NCBI GenBank assembly: GCA_030018855.1
Contig: JASEHG010000053.1
Coordinates: 1-10,398, forward strand
Reading direction: 5' to 3'
DNA: 10,398 nucleotides
Source: Candidatus Brocadiaceae bacterium
GTDB lineage: Bacteria; Planctomycetota; Brocadiia; Brocadiales; Bathyanammoxibiaceae
Part shown: one piece after another, positions 1-7,651 of the stretch
Layout: each line of letters opens with the position of its first letter
How positions within the stretch are numbered: position 1 is the stretch's first letter
Translations under genes and position numbers: made by a program
Notes under the pieces: model-generated
Databases searched by the model: none
What the model was told of the DNA's origin: nothing
What the model saw: the letters and a program-made list of their open reading frames with translations, nothing else

Positions 1-2
1 AA

Positions 3-356
3 ATGGGTTATTCTACCATGGAGGGTACAAAAGTTGGAGGTACGGGTGCTGGAGACAAACCTGGGGACAAACTCTTTTCTGAGGGAGAAGAGGAAATGGG
101 TCCTCCTGGGGAAAGGAGTCATGAATTAAGACTAAAGGCAGACAAAGCATCCACGCAAGAGAAACGGGAGGTCCTCTCCACCGGTCAGGAGGTAGTTGAG
201 GGTGCAGTGCCCTTTAAACAACACAGCCCTACCGTAGAGGTTGACCCTTATACCAGGCTTGGTAAGGAGCAGGCAGGAGAAGATGCCATAAAAAAGGCCC
301 GCATACCACAGGAATACGAGGGAATTGTAAAGGAAATATACAAGGGGAACTACTAA
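3..356 (+). CDS. 3' end of an unrecognised gene upstream of moxR (partial)
   Basis: The reading frame is open to the left edge, so the ATG at 3 is probably internal and the gene probably starts before the window. The visible 117 residues are rich in Gly, Glu, Lys and Asp, have no hydrophobic segment and look disordered for about 90 residues. A short, more ordered tail follows (IPQEYEGIVKEIYKGNY) and ends at TAA 354-356. The MoxR start codon follows with no gap, so this gene shares the operon. Genes in this position of MoxR/DUF58/VWA clusters are often large membrane or coiled-coil proteins with a disordered linker and a short conserved C-terminal helix; this tail is compatible with that, but the comparison is from memory. 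No function can be assigned from the visible part. Confidence 0.6.
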   Translation: MGYSTMEGTKVGGTGAGDKPGDKLFSEGEEEMGPPGERSHELRLKADKASTQEKREVLSTGQEVVEGAVPFKQHSPTVEVDPYTRLGKEQAGEDAIKKARIPQEYEGIVKEIYKGNY

Positions 357-1445
357 ATGTATCCACTCGGTGTAGAAGAGAAGGAAAAGATGGAAGGCCT
401 GGCTGAGGAAGTAGAGGTCTTCAGGAAGGATTTACTCTCCATCCTGGAAGAGATTAGTCGTGTAGTCGTAGGCAACACACAGCTCATAAAAGAGATACTT
501 ATCGCCTTTTTCTGCGGGGGACACGTCCTGATAGAGGGCCTCCCCGGACTGGGCAAGACGCTGCTGGTCAAGTCCTTGAGTAAGGCCCTGGGGTTTGAAT
601 TCAAAAGGATACAGTTTACCCCGGACCTCATGCCTGCAGACATTGTAGGTACGCAAATGGTGGTGGAGAGGGACGGTGGGGGAAGGGAGTTCCGGTTTTC
701 CAGGGGCCCCATCTTCGCCAATATCGTCCTGGCCGATGAGATTAACCGTGCCACCCCGAAGACTCAATCTGCCCTCCTGGAGGCCATGGGGGAGGGACAG
801 GTTACCGTAGCAGGGAAGACCAATGTCTTAAAAGAACCGTTCTTCGTTATGGCCACCCAGAACCCCATAGAAATGGAGGGGACTTACCCATTACCAGAGG
901 CCCAGATGGACAGGTTCTTTTTCAAACTCCACGTCCCTTATCCCAGCCAGGAGGAGTTAAGGACGATTTTAAATCAGACGACCTCCACGGGGGACTATGA
1001 GATAAAGATGGTCTTCCCAGAAGAAAAGGCACTGGCCAGGGTGTTAGAGATGCGGAAGTTAATCCGGGAGGTACTGGTCTCCTCTAAAGTCCAGGATTAC
1101 ATCGTGAAGATAATCATGGCCACCCAGCCAGACAGCAAGGCCCATTTGGGAGATACTCCAAACCCCTTACACTCCTTGCATGAGTACACGAGAAAATATA
1201 TAAGCTACGGCTCCAGCCCCAGGGGAGGACAGGCAATGGTACTGGCCGCCAAGGCGATGGCACTCTTAGATGGCAGGGTCAACGTGAGTTTTGAGGACGT
1301 GGAGCAGGTAGCGGTATCTGCCTTGAACCACAGGCTTGTGCTGAACTTTGAGGCAGATGCCGATAAGGTAACCGCCCACCATATATTGCACAAAATCATA
1401 GAAGAACTTAGACCCGAGACAGAGCATGTTCAGAGACCTCTTTAA
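357..1445 (+). CDS. moxR: MoxR-family AAA+ ATPase
   Basis: This cytoplasmic ATPase of 362 aa, slightly longer than the usual 310-340, belongs to the MoxR group, whose members act as chaperone-like partners for VWA-domain proteins encoded beside them. Visible motifs are Walker A GLPGLGKT (61-68), the MoxR-typical FTPDLMPADIVGT (87-99), Walker B IVLADEINR (123-131), sensor 1 ATQNP (166-170), EAQMDRF (181-187) and sensor 2 SSPRGGQ (286-292). All nucleotide-handling residues appear intact. Between the helical lid and sensor 2 there are extra residues (about 261-285). The start at 357 has AAGGGG at 342-347, 9 nt upstream; an internal ATG at 390 has AAGGA only 4 nt away, so it is less likely. It abuts the preceding stop codon and overlaps the DUF58 gene by 20 nt, implying coupled translation with its likely client. 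Confidence 0.95.
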   Translation: MYPLGVEEKEKMEGLAEEVEVFRKDLLSILEEISRVVVGNTQLIKEILIAFFCGGHVLIEGLPGLGKTLLVKSLSKALGFEFKRIQFTPDLMPADIVGTQMVVERDGGGREFRFSRGPIFANIVLADEINRATPKTQSALLEAMGEGQVTVAGKTNVLKEPFFVMATQNPIEMEGTYPLPEAQMDRFFFKLHVPYPSQEELRTILNQTTSTGDYEIKMVFPEEKALARVLEMRKLIREVLVSSKVQDYIVKIIMATQPDSKAHLGDTPNPLHSLHEYTRKYISYGSSPRGGQAMVLAAKAMALLDGRVNVSFEDVEQVAVSALNHRLVLNFEADADKVTAHHILHKIIEELRPETEHVQRPL

Positions 1446-2340
1446 CCCCGCGTTCCTGCGAAGACTGGAGGCACTAACCATCGTCTGTAAAAAGGCGGCC
1501 ATGGTGTCAAGAAAAGGGGGATACGTATTCATAAATAAAAAGGGTAACAGCATTGAGTTTGCTGACTACCAGGCCTACAATCCGGGCGATGACTTCCGTT
1601 ACATTGACTGGAACCTCTATAGCCGGCTGGATAAACTATTGATAAAGACCTTTAAGGACGAGATAGAACTATCAGTCCATATCCTCCTGGATACAAGCCG
1701 TTCTATGTCCTTCCCGGAGGGAGACGGGAAGTTTGACTTCGCCAGAAAGATAGCCCTGGCCCTGGGCTACATTGGCCTGTCTAATCAGAATAGTACCAGG
1801 GTGGTGGCCCTTACCCCTGCCCATCCAGAAACCCGTTCAGGACTCCATCAAACCCCTTTCTTTCAAAAACCTGGCGGTATAGTCCACATAAAAGATTTTG
1901 TCCAGTCGCTTACCCCTACCGGAGAGGCAGACCTGGTGAATTTCCTCTCCCGTTATATCTTTGATAACAAAGGCAAGGGAGGGACCATCGTATTAATCTC
2001 TGACTTTATGATTCCCCCCCATTCCTACAAGAGGGCCCTGGATATATTAAGGTTCAAACACTATGACATAAAGGTCATTCAGGTACTGGGGCCAAGGGAG
2101 ATAGACCCTTTTAAAGACCTGAAAAGCGGGGAGATTGTGGACGTGGAGACCAGCGAGAGAAAGGTTATAAGCGTTACCCCCGCCTTAAAGAAGAAGTATC
2201 ACCAACTCCTGGAGAACCACAATCAGGAACTGAAACGCTACTGTCACTCCATCAGGGCCCTCTACACCCTAGCCAGGACGGACATGGACTTTGAGTCTCT
2301 TATCCTCAAAGAACTGCCCAAGCTAGGCTTTGTGAGGTAG
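1426..2340 (+). CDS. DUF58 family protein with VWA-like fold
   Basis: This 304-aa protein matches the DUF58 family, standard partners of MoxR ATPases. The family signature is present at about 51-76 (YNPGDDFRYIDWN followed by SRLDKLLIKTF). It leads into a VWA-like region whose first strand ends in DTSRSM (89-94), giving the DxSxS metal-binding (MIDAS) residues D89, S91 and S93. A second acidic strand end is ISDF (191-194). No signal peptide or membrane helix is seen, so it is probably cytoplasmic, although longer DUF58 proteins elsewhere carry N-terminal membrane helices. The ATG lies inside the end of the moxR gene in another frame, with no strong Shine-Dalgarno sequence, which fits translational coupling. 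Its exact biochemical role is unknown; binding of peptides or protein partners through the MIDAS is an inference from the VWA fold. Confidence 0.92.
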   Translation: MFRDLFNPAFLRRLEALTIVCKKAAMVSRKGGYVFINKKGNSIEFADYQAYNPGDDFRYIDWNLYSRLDKLLIKTFKDEIELSVHILLDTSRSMSFPEGDGKFDFARKIALALGYIGLSNQNSTRVVALTPAHPETRSGLHQTPFFQKPGGIVHIKDFVQSLTPTGEADLVNFLSRYIFDNKGKGGTIVLISDFMIPPHSYKRALDILRFKHYDIKVIQVLGPREIDPFKDLKSGEIVDVETSERKVISVTPALKKKYHQLLENHNQELKRYCHSIRALYTLARTDMDFESLILKELPKLGFVR

Positions 2341-2348
2341 TAAATCTC

Positions 2349-4223
2349 ATGGGTATCTTAAATCTCCTGGCCCTGGCTTCCCTGGCTACCATTGCCATAC
2401 TGGTGGTGATTTATCTCTTCAGGAAGAAGAGAAAGACCATCCTTGTATCCAGCTTTATCCCCTGGAGAGACCTCACGGAGGGCACAGTACGTACCAGGTT
2501 TTTCCTTGCAGACGCCCTGTTCTTCCTGCAAATTATTATCCTCAGCCTCCTGGCCCTCTCTCTGGCCAGGCCCTACATTACCTCTACTATAAAGGGAATT
2601 ACCGGTAAAGACATAATCCTCCTGGTAGACACCTCTGCCAGCATGCAGACAAGAGAGGGAGAGTTAACCCGTTTTGAGCTCGCAAAGGCCGAGGCCCTGA
2701 AAGTCGTAGAAAAGATGGGCATGACGGATAAGGCACAGCTAATTTCCATGCATTCCTCGCCCCTCATAATCTCAGAACCAATTGGGGATAAGTGGAAGTT
2801 GAACCGCCTTATACAAAACCTGGAAGTAACTGATACCACCACAAATCTGGAAGAAGGGCTCAGCCTGGCCCTTTCTTTGCTGAGACGGAATAGTCTGGGG
2901 GAGGTACACGTCTTTACCGATAGAGTACCTCCTGAAATCAATACACCCCAGGCAAATAAAATAAGATTTTTTACGTGCGGAAAGGCATCTGCCAACGTGG
3001 CCATCGTAGGGCTGGACGTCTATCAAGACATGTTTAAAGAATACTCCGAAAGGGAGGGCTATGTAACGATAAGGAACATGGGTACTGAGACCAAGACCGT
3101 GCTCCTTAAGGGTTTCCTGGACCATAGACCGCTAATGGAGGAGACTGTGGAACTCACCCCGCAGGAAGACCGCACTGTGCGTATAAAAGGCGTCTCCGGA
3201 CCTGGCCTGCTGAAAGTAGAACTATACCCCGAGGACGCCATGCCGCTGGACAATCAGGCATTTGCCATAATAAGACCAAAAAAGACAATAAAGGTACTGG
3301 TGGTTACTCCAGGGGGACCCCTTGAGGAAGAACTGGGAAAGGTGGATAAGGCCGTCAAGGAGGTAGAATTCCTCTTTGCATCACCCAGGGGCTACGGTCA
3401 ACTACCCCTTAAAGACTTTGCTATCTGCCTCTTCCACAAATATGTCCCGGAGGCCTTACCAGACATCAACTCCCTTTTCATATTCCCACCTCAAGACAAC
3501 AAATTCTTTCCTGTAGAGGGATGGTTCAGGAATGCAGAAATTATTGACTGGGAACATTCCCATCCCATAATGGGACATCTGGACTATATAGAGGATATCT
3601 GGTTGACCAAGGCCCTGGCCTTTAAGAATATGGATGGGTTTGTGCCTGTGGTGAGGGCCAGCGCTGGCGACAGCCCCTTCCCTGTGGTCACCGCCGGACT
3701 CCTGGGGGGAGAGAGGGTTGCAGTCCTTGGATTTGACCTGGCAGAATTTAGCTTCACCAGGGCCAAAGATATACCCGTTTTAATAATGTTCCTCAACATC
3801 CTCCAGTGGCTAGACCCCGAGGGAACTGCGGCTACTCAGGTAAAGACGGGTAAAAACCTTACCTTTAACCTCAAGGGGGATAGTAAGGAGTTAAGCCTTA
3901 CCGACCCAAAGGGTAAGACCATAAAAATTGACGCCTCGGGAGATACCGTGGTTATAAAGGATATTAACCATGTAGGGGAGTATCACCTCAAAGGGAAAGG
4001 GATAGAAAGGCGCTTTGTAGCCAATCTCTTTGATAGGGAAGAATCGGATATAAGACCTTCCTCCTTCCCTAAGAGAGGAATACCCTTTGAAGAGGCCAGT
4101 GCTACCCCTTTTTCTCTAACGGAGAAGCGTGAACTGGGCAAATATCTCCTTATCGTGGTACTCCTGCTGTTATTGGCTGAGTGGGTTCTTTATCATCTGA
4201 AGGCGAGGGCCAGGACTCTTTAG
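2349..4223 (+). CDS. BatA-like membrane-anchored VWA-domain protein
   Basis: This 624-aa protein has the layout of large BatA-like proteins. A first membrane helix (about 5-23) and a basic stretch RKKRK lead to the segment typical of the BatA N-terminal domain, then a second helix (about 54-73). A VWA domain follows (about 88-215) with MIDAS residues D94, S96 and S98 in DTSASM, a Thr in DTTTN (162-166) and D191 in FTDR. Next comes a beta-rich region (220-310) and an amidotransferase-like alpha/beta region (313-490) without an obvious catalytic Cys. After another beta-rich region (500-560), a final membrane helix lies at about 598-616 with a basic tail. The topology puts the VWA region between helices 2 and 3, probably on the periplasmic side. 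GAGGT at 2334-2338, overlapping the end of the DUF58 gene, is the ribosome site, 10 nt before ATG. Its client or substrate is unknown. Confidence 0.88.
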   Translation: MGILNLLALASLATIAILVVIYLFRKKRKTILVSSFIPWRDLTEGTVRTRFFLADALFFLQIIILSLLALSLARPYITSTIKGITGKDIILLVDTSASMQTREGELTRFELAKAEALKVVEKMGMTDKAQLISMHSSPLIISEPIGDKWKLNRLIQNLEVTDTTTNLEEGLSLALSLLRRNSLGEVHVFTDRVPPEINTPQANKIRFFTCGKASANVAIVGLDVYQDMFKEYSEREGYVTIRNMGTETKTVLLKGFLDHRPLMEETVELTPQEDRTVRIKGVSGPGLLKVELYPEDAMPLDNQAFAIIRPKKTIKVLVVTPGGPLEEELGKVDKAVKEVEFLFASPRGYGQLPLKDFAICLFHKYVPEALPDINSLFIFPPQDNKFFPVEGWFRNAEIIDWEHSHPIMGHLDYIEDIWLTKALAFKNMDGFVPVVRASAGDSPFPVVTAGLLGGERVAVLGFDLAEFSFTRAKDIPVLIMFLNILQWLDPEGTAATQVKTGKNLTFNLKGDSKELSLTDPKGKTIKIDASGDTVVIKDINHVGEYHLKGKGIERRFVANLFDREESDIRPSSFPKRGIPFEEASATPFSLTEKRELGKYLLIVVLLLLLAEWVLYHLKARARTL

Positions 4224-4224
4224 C

Positions 4225-6810
4225 ATGAATATAGACTTTGAACACCCATCCTTATTGAAACTACTGGCCATCATACCCATATTCTGGGGTTTATCCGCCC
4301 TGGCATTGGGGAGATTGCCACTATGGAGACTCATTGCTTCCAACTTTCTCAGGGGGCTGGTACTGGCACTGCTCTTACTCTGCCTTGCCGGCCTGAGCAG
4401 GATAGAAAAACTGCCTGGGGAATCCGTGCTAATCTTTTGTGCAGACGTCTCTGACAGCATAAGCCTGGAAAATAAGGCCTGGGTAATGAATTCCATTATG
4501 AATATTGAAAATGGGCTGGGGAAGAAAGTGAAGCGCGGGCTTGTGGTCTTTGGCAAGGACGCCCAGGTGATGGCCCCCGTGGATGAGAGGTTGAAGCCAG
4601 AAAATCTCCGCTGGGAGGTGGATACCTCCCGCTCAAACGCCGCCAGTGGACTCCTGGCTTGCCTTAGTATCTTTCCCAAAGACAGTAAAAAGAGGATAAT
4701 ACTTTTTACGGATGGTAACGAGAACCTGGGCAGTGGTCTCCAGGCCGCCTCAATCCTGGAGAAACAAGGGATAGAGGTGCATGCCCTGGAGCTGCCCCCG
4801 CCTCCGGAGGTCAAAGAGACCTACGTCAAGAAGCTCATGGTGCCGGAAGAAATCGCCCAGGGAGAGGCCTTTGAGGCAAGGGTCGCTGTTGAGAACAAAG
4901 GAAACCTTCCTAGCAAGGGAAGACTCAGTCTTTACGAAGGCCAGAGATTCCTCAGAGAGTGGGAGACGAGCTTTTCCCCGGGGCTAAATACCTTTGACTT
5001 CCTATACGAGAACCCGCAGAGGGGATTTCTTGAGTTCCGTGCGGTGCTGGAGGCAGAATCTGACACTGACCCCAACAATAATCTCCATGAGGCATTTGTT
5101 AACGTCAGGGGCAAGCCTAGAATCCTCTATCTCCAGGGGGAAGTCAGCCCGCACAACAGGCCCTTTCTGGTTGAAGCCCTGGAGGGAAAGGACGTAGAAG
5201 TAGAGCTACGAGGACCAAGGGATATGCCCCGTACCCTGCAGGAACTCTTGGGGTACGAGTGCATTATCCTTTCTAACGTACCTGCAACTACCCTTGGTCA
5301 TGAGCAGATGGAGGCCCTGAAGAATTACGTCGGAGACTTTGGCGGTGGTCTTGTCATGCTGGGGGGGGAGCACAGCTTTGCCCAGGGAGGGTACGCTGGC
5401 ACCGCAGTGGAGGAGATACTCCCCGTAAAAGTAACTACGGGAAGTACCTTCATAGAAGAAAAACCCAGGAAGGTAGCCGTTATCCTCCTGGTAGATAAAT
5501 CGGGGAGCATGACCGGGAGCAAGCTCTTTGCCACGAAGAAGGCCGCCGTTGAGTTGATGTCGCAGTTAAAATCTGACGACCTGATGGGGCTTATTGCCTT
5601 TGACGTGATACCCTATGATATTATAGAACTAATGCCGGTAAGGGACTTACAGTCCTCCATAGTCAATAAACTTACCCGGCTTAATGCAGGTGGAGGGACG
5701 GACATCTTCCCTGCCATGAAAGAGGCCTACAAGAAACTGGTCAACTCAGGGTCCCAGGTCAGCCACGTCATCCTTATGTCGGATGGGAACACCCGTTCCG
5801 TCTATTACAGCTACGAGAGCCTTATGGAGATGTTTAAACAGGCAAACATCTCCGTCTCCACCATAGCCATAGGGGGTTGGTTAGTTAATACACGACTTAT
5901 GAAGGACATCGCCATGCGGACGAGGGGTGAGTTTTATATCTTGAAAGACGTGAAGGACCTCCCAAAATTGGTAGTAACAGATGCCGATAAGGCCCTTACC
6001 AAGGCAGACTTCCACGAGGAACAGTTTGTCCCCAAGCTAGACCCCAGCAGTGAGATACTGAAAGGTATAACCCAGGAACAGATACCTCCTCTCAGGGGTT
6101 ACTCCCTTACGAGACCTAAGCCTACGGCTGAGGTACCCTTGGTGGCCGACGTTAGAGGCGTGGACGACCCTATACTGGCAGACTGGAGGTATGGGCTGGG
6201 TAAGGTAGTAGCTTACACCTCCGACGCCGAGGCCAGGTGGTCTAATCAGTGGGTAAATTGGGCTATGTACAATAAATTCTGGTCCCAAACCATCCACTGG
6301 GCCATGCGGGATAGGCCAAGGGGAGAATACGCCCTGCAGATAGAGGAGAGAGAAGGTAAGCCTCATCTGGTAATAGAATCCAGCATTGGGGACTTTGACC
6401 GTCTCCAGTTACGCCTCCTTTCCTCTGGCCTTGAGGGCCATGAGGTGAACCTCAGGCAGGTGGCGCCGAGGCGATACATAGCCAGCCTGGAGACTTATCA
6501 GCCTGGCTACTACACGCTGGACGTCTCCACGTTTAAGGGGGACAAGTTAATGGACCACGCAACCAAAGGACTAATAATACCGCCGCAGGCACGCCCACTT
6601 CCCTTTGAGAGCCTTTCCCAGGGTAATAATAGGGAATTCATGGAGGCCGTTACCCGAATTACCCACGGCAAAATCAATCCGGGCATGGAAGAACTGGGGC
6701 AGGATACCGGAGAGATAGAAAAGAAGGAAGACCTCTCAAAGTTCCTCATACCCCTTGCCATGGGCCTCTTTCTCATAGATATAGCCATAAGGAGGATAGG
6801 AGTTGCATAA
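4225..6810 (+). CDS. Membrane protein with two VWA domains and a split GATase-like fold
   Basis: At 861 aa this is the largest product here. It has two N-terminal membrane helices (about 13-29 and 41-58), then VWA-1 (66-190; D74, S76, S78 in DVSDS, and D163 in FTDGN). A beta-sandwich stretch resembling a CARDB/BatD-type domain follows (197-295), then the first half of a class I glutamine-amidotransferase-like fold (297-401). VWA-2 (416-575) has D424, S426 and S428 in DKSGSM, T492 and D520. After it the fold resumes (about 620-700, including DWRYGLGKVVAYTSD and a Trp-rich stretch), followed by a beta-rich domain (703-785) and a final membrane helix (about 838-855). Where a true amidotransferase has its nucleophile Cys, this protein has GGEHSFAQGGY, so glutaminase activity is unlikely. 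The gene starts 1 nt after the previous stop. Proteins with this arrangement are known from planctomycetes and other phyla, usually beside MoxR and DUF58 genes; their function has not been settled. Confidence 0.88.
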   Translation: MNIDFEHPSLLKLLAIIPIFWGLSALALGRLPLWRLIASNFLRGLVLALLLLCLAGLSRIEKLPGESVLIFCADVSDSISLENKAWVMNSIMNIENGLGKKVKRGLVVFGKDAQVMAPVDERLKPENLRWEVDTSRSNAASGLLACLSIFPKDSKKRIILFTDGNENLGSGLQAASILEKQGIEVHALELPPPPEVKETYVKKLMVPEEIAQGEAFEARVAVENKGNLPSKGRLSLYEGQRFLREWETSFSPGLNTFDFLYENPQRGFLEFRAVLEAESDTDPNNNLHEAFVNVRGKPRILYLQGEVSPHNRPFLVEALEGKDVEVELRGPRDMPRTLQELLGYECIILSNVPATTLGHEQMEALKNYVGDFGGGLVMLGGEHSFAQGGYAGTAVEEILPVKVTTGSTFIEEKPRKVAVILLVDKSGSMTGSKLFATKKAAVELMSQLKSDDLMGLIAFDVIPYDIIELMPVRDLQSSIVNKLTRLNAGGGTDIFPAMKEAYKKLVNSGSQVSHVILMSDGNTRSVYYSYESLMEMFKQANISVSTIAIGGWLVNTRLMKDIAMRTRGEFYILKDVKDLPKLVVTDADKALTKADFHEEQFVPKLDPSSEILKGITQEQIPPLRGYSLTRPKPTAEVPLVADVRGVDDPILADWRYGLGKVVAYTSDAEARWSNQWVNWAMYNKFWSQTIHWAMRDRPRGEYALQIEEREGKPHLVIESSIGDFDRLQLRLLSSGLEGHEVNLRQVAPRRYIASLETYQPGYYTLDVSTFKGDKLMDHATKGLIIPPQARPLPFESLSQGNNREFMEAVTRITHGKINPGMEELGQDTGEIEKKEDLSKFLIPLAMGLFLIDIAIRRIGVA
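6789..6795 (+). promoter_or_regulatory. Shine-Dalgarno sequence that selects a TTG start
   Basis: AAGGAGG is a perfect anti-16S match and lies 7 nt upstream of TTG 6803-6805, inside the end of the preceding gene. The next in-frame ATG (6848) is preceded by a GC-rich palindrome and has no ribosome site. This decides in favour of the TTG start, which overlaps the previous gene by 8 nt. Confidence 0.8.
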
Positions 6811-7651
6811 ATCAAAAACCCGTAGGGGCGGGGTCACCCCGCCCCTCATGCTACTGCTTACTGCCTACTGTCTTATTGTAAGCCCGGACGTCTACGCCTC
6901 TAGTCTCTTTTCTGGGCTTGTAGTATCTCAGGGCGACTCCGCCTCGGGCGGAGTGAAGGTGGTGGAAATCTACCCTGGATACCCCGCAGAGAGGGCAGGG
7001 GTAACAGCAGGGGACCTGATTATAGAGATAGATGGCCAGAAGATAAAGACCCTGGACGAATTTGTTAAGACGTCTAAGGCTAGGAGAGATAAGGATACGG
7101 AGGTGGACCTCGTACTTATAAGGAAGGGCAAATTACAAAACCTCCGGGTGATTACCTACAGCGAGATTATTTTTAAGGAGTGGAAGGAAAAGGTCCCACC
7201 TCCCCCTCAGAGTAGCATCGGGGGGCTCTCCCTTTTTCAGTATTACATGGAGAAGGGCAAGGCCAAACTGGGAGAAAATAAAGTGGGGGGGGCCTTTGAG
7301 ACCAAACTGGCGAGGGACGAAGAGGCCGCAAGATACCTCTTTTACGCCCTGCACTACAACCCCGCTGAGGTAGGAGTGGTTCTCCTTATAGCAGATACCT
7401 ACATGGACATGGCCAGACTATATCTTAAAAATGGCCAAACCCCTCCAGCAGTGGAAAACTATGGCAAGGCCGCCAGCCTGTACGAAAAGTGCAGCAGAAA
7501 ACACGTAGCGGAAAAGGAGCTGGAGCTTATCCTCACCCATCTCCAGGAGGTGGAAAAGGAGTTGATAAGCCTCCTCCCCCCTGAAGAGCAAGGGCCGGTC
7601 TCGGCAGAAAAGACAACGACAGGGTCTCTGCCTGTTAAGGCTTCCCCATGA
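6803..7651 (+). CDS. Secreted PDZ-domain protein with helical C-terminal half
   Basis: This 282-aa protein starts at TTG, chosen for the perfect AAGGAGG 7 nt upstream and because the basic n-region (KSKTRR) then completes a good signal peptide. The hydrophobic core is at about 15-27 and probable cleavage follows VYA (30-32). A PDZ domain spans about 35-118, with VVEIYPGYPAERAGV and GDLIIEIDGQKI as the typical carboxylate-loop and core strands. No protease domain precedes it, so it probably binds peptides rather than cutting them. Residues 165-255 are helical and resemble one or two TPR-like repeats (for example around 212-230), and the last 25 residues are Pro/Thr/Glu-rich. It is probably periplasmic. 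It overlaps the preceding gene by 8 nt and the next by 4 nt. The codons for residues 8-15 coincide with a perfect DNA palindrome. Confidence 0.85.
   Translation: MHKSKTRRGGVTPPLMLLLTAYCLIVSPDVYASSLFSGLVVSQGDSASGGVKVVEIYPGYPAERAGVTAGDLIIEIDGQKIKTLDEFVKTSKARRDKDTEVDLVLIRKGKLQNLRVITYSEIIFKEWKEKVPPPPQSSIGGLSLFQYYMEKGKAKLGENKVGGAFETKLARDEEAARYLFYALHYNPAEVGVVLLIADTYMDMARLYLKNGQTPPAVENYGKAASLYEKCSRKHVAEKELELILTHLQEVEKELISLLPPEEQGPVSAEKTTTGSLPVKASP
6824..6846. repeat. Perfect 23-nt GC-rich palindrome inside the signal-peptide codons
   Basis: The arms AGGGGCGGGGT and ACCCCGCCCCT pair perfectly over 11 bp around the central C6835. The element is read in frame as residues 8-15 of the PDZ protein (RGGVTPPL). 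The GTAGGGGC edge resembles the widespread family of short dispersed REP-like palindromes that begin GTAGGGGC, and the same edge appears in the palindrome at 8583-8612. It lies about 20 nt after the TTG start, where a strong mRNA hairpin could slow initiation. That it is a mobile repeat inserted into a coding sequence is an inference. Confidence 0.75.

Noticed and set aside
353..767. Two overlapping minus-strand open frames opposite moxR
   Set aside because: Both mirror the strongly conserved MoxR N-terminal half, with no protein-like features of their own.
4170..4814. Open frame of 214 codons on the minus strand
   Set aside because: It lies wholly opposite the BatA-like and double-VWA genes, is Ser/Pro/Arg-rich without any recognisable motif, and has no promoter or ribosome site. 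The + strand frames have clear domain motifs, so this is a shadow.
5361..5368. Run of eight G in the 861-aa gene (a similar run is at 7285-7292, and seven C at 2014-2020) as possible programmed frameshift sites
   Set aside because: The zero-frame products are intact and family-like on both sides of each run, and no alternative frame extends into a recognisable domain. They matter only as possible sequencing-error spots.
5235..5430. Active glutamine amidotransferase in the 861-aa protein
   Set aside because: The segment has the fold-like pattern but no Cys in the nucleophile position and no visible His/Glu partner arrangement, so only a structural resemblance is claimed.
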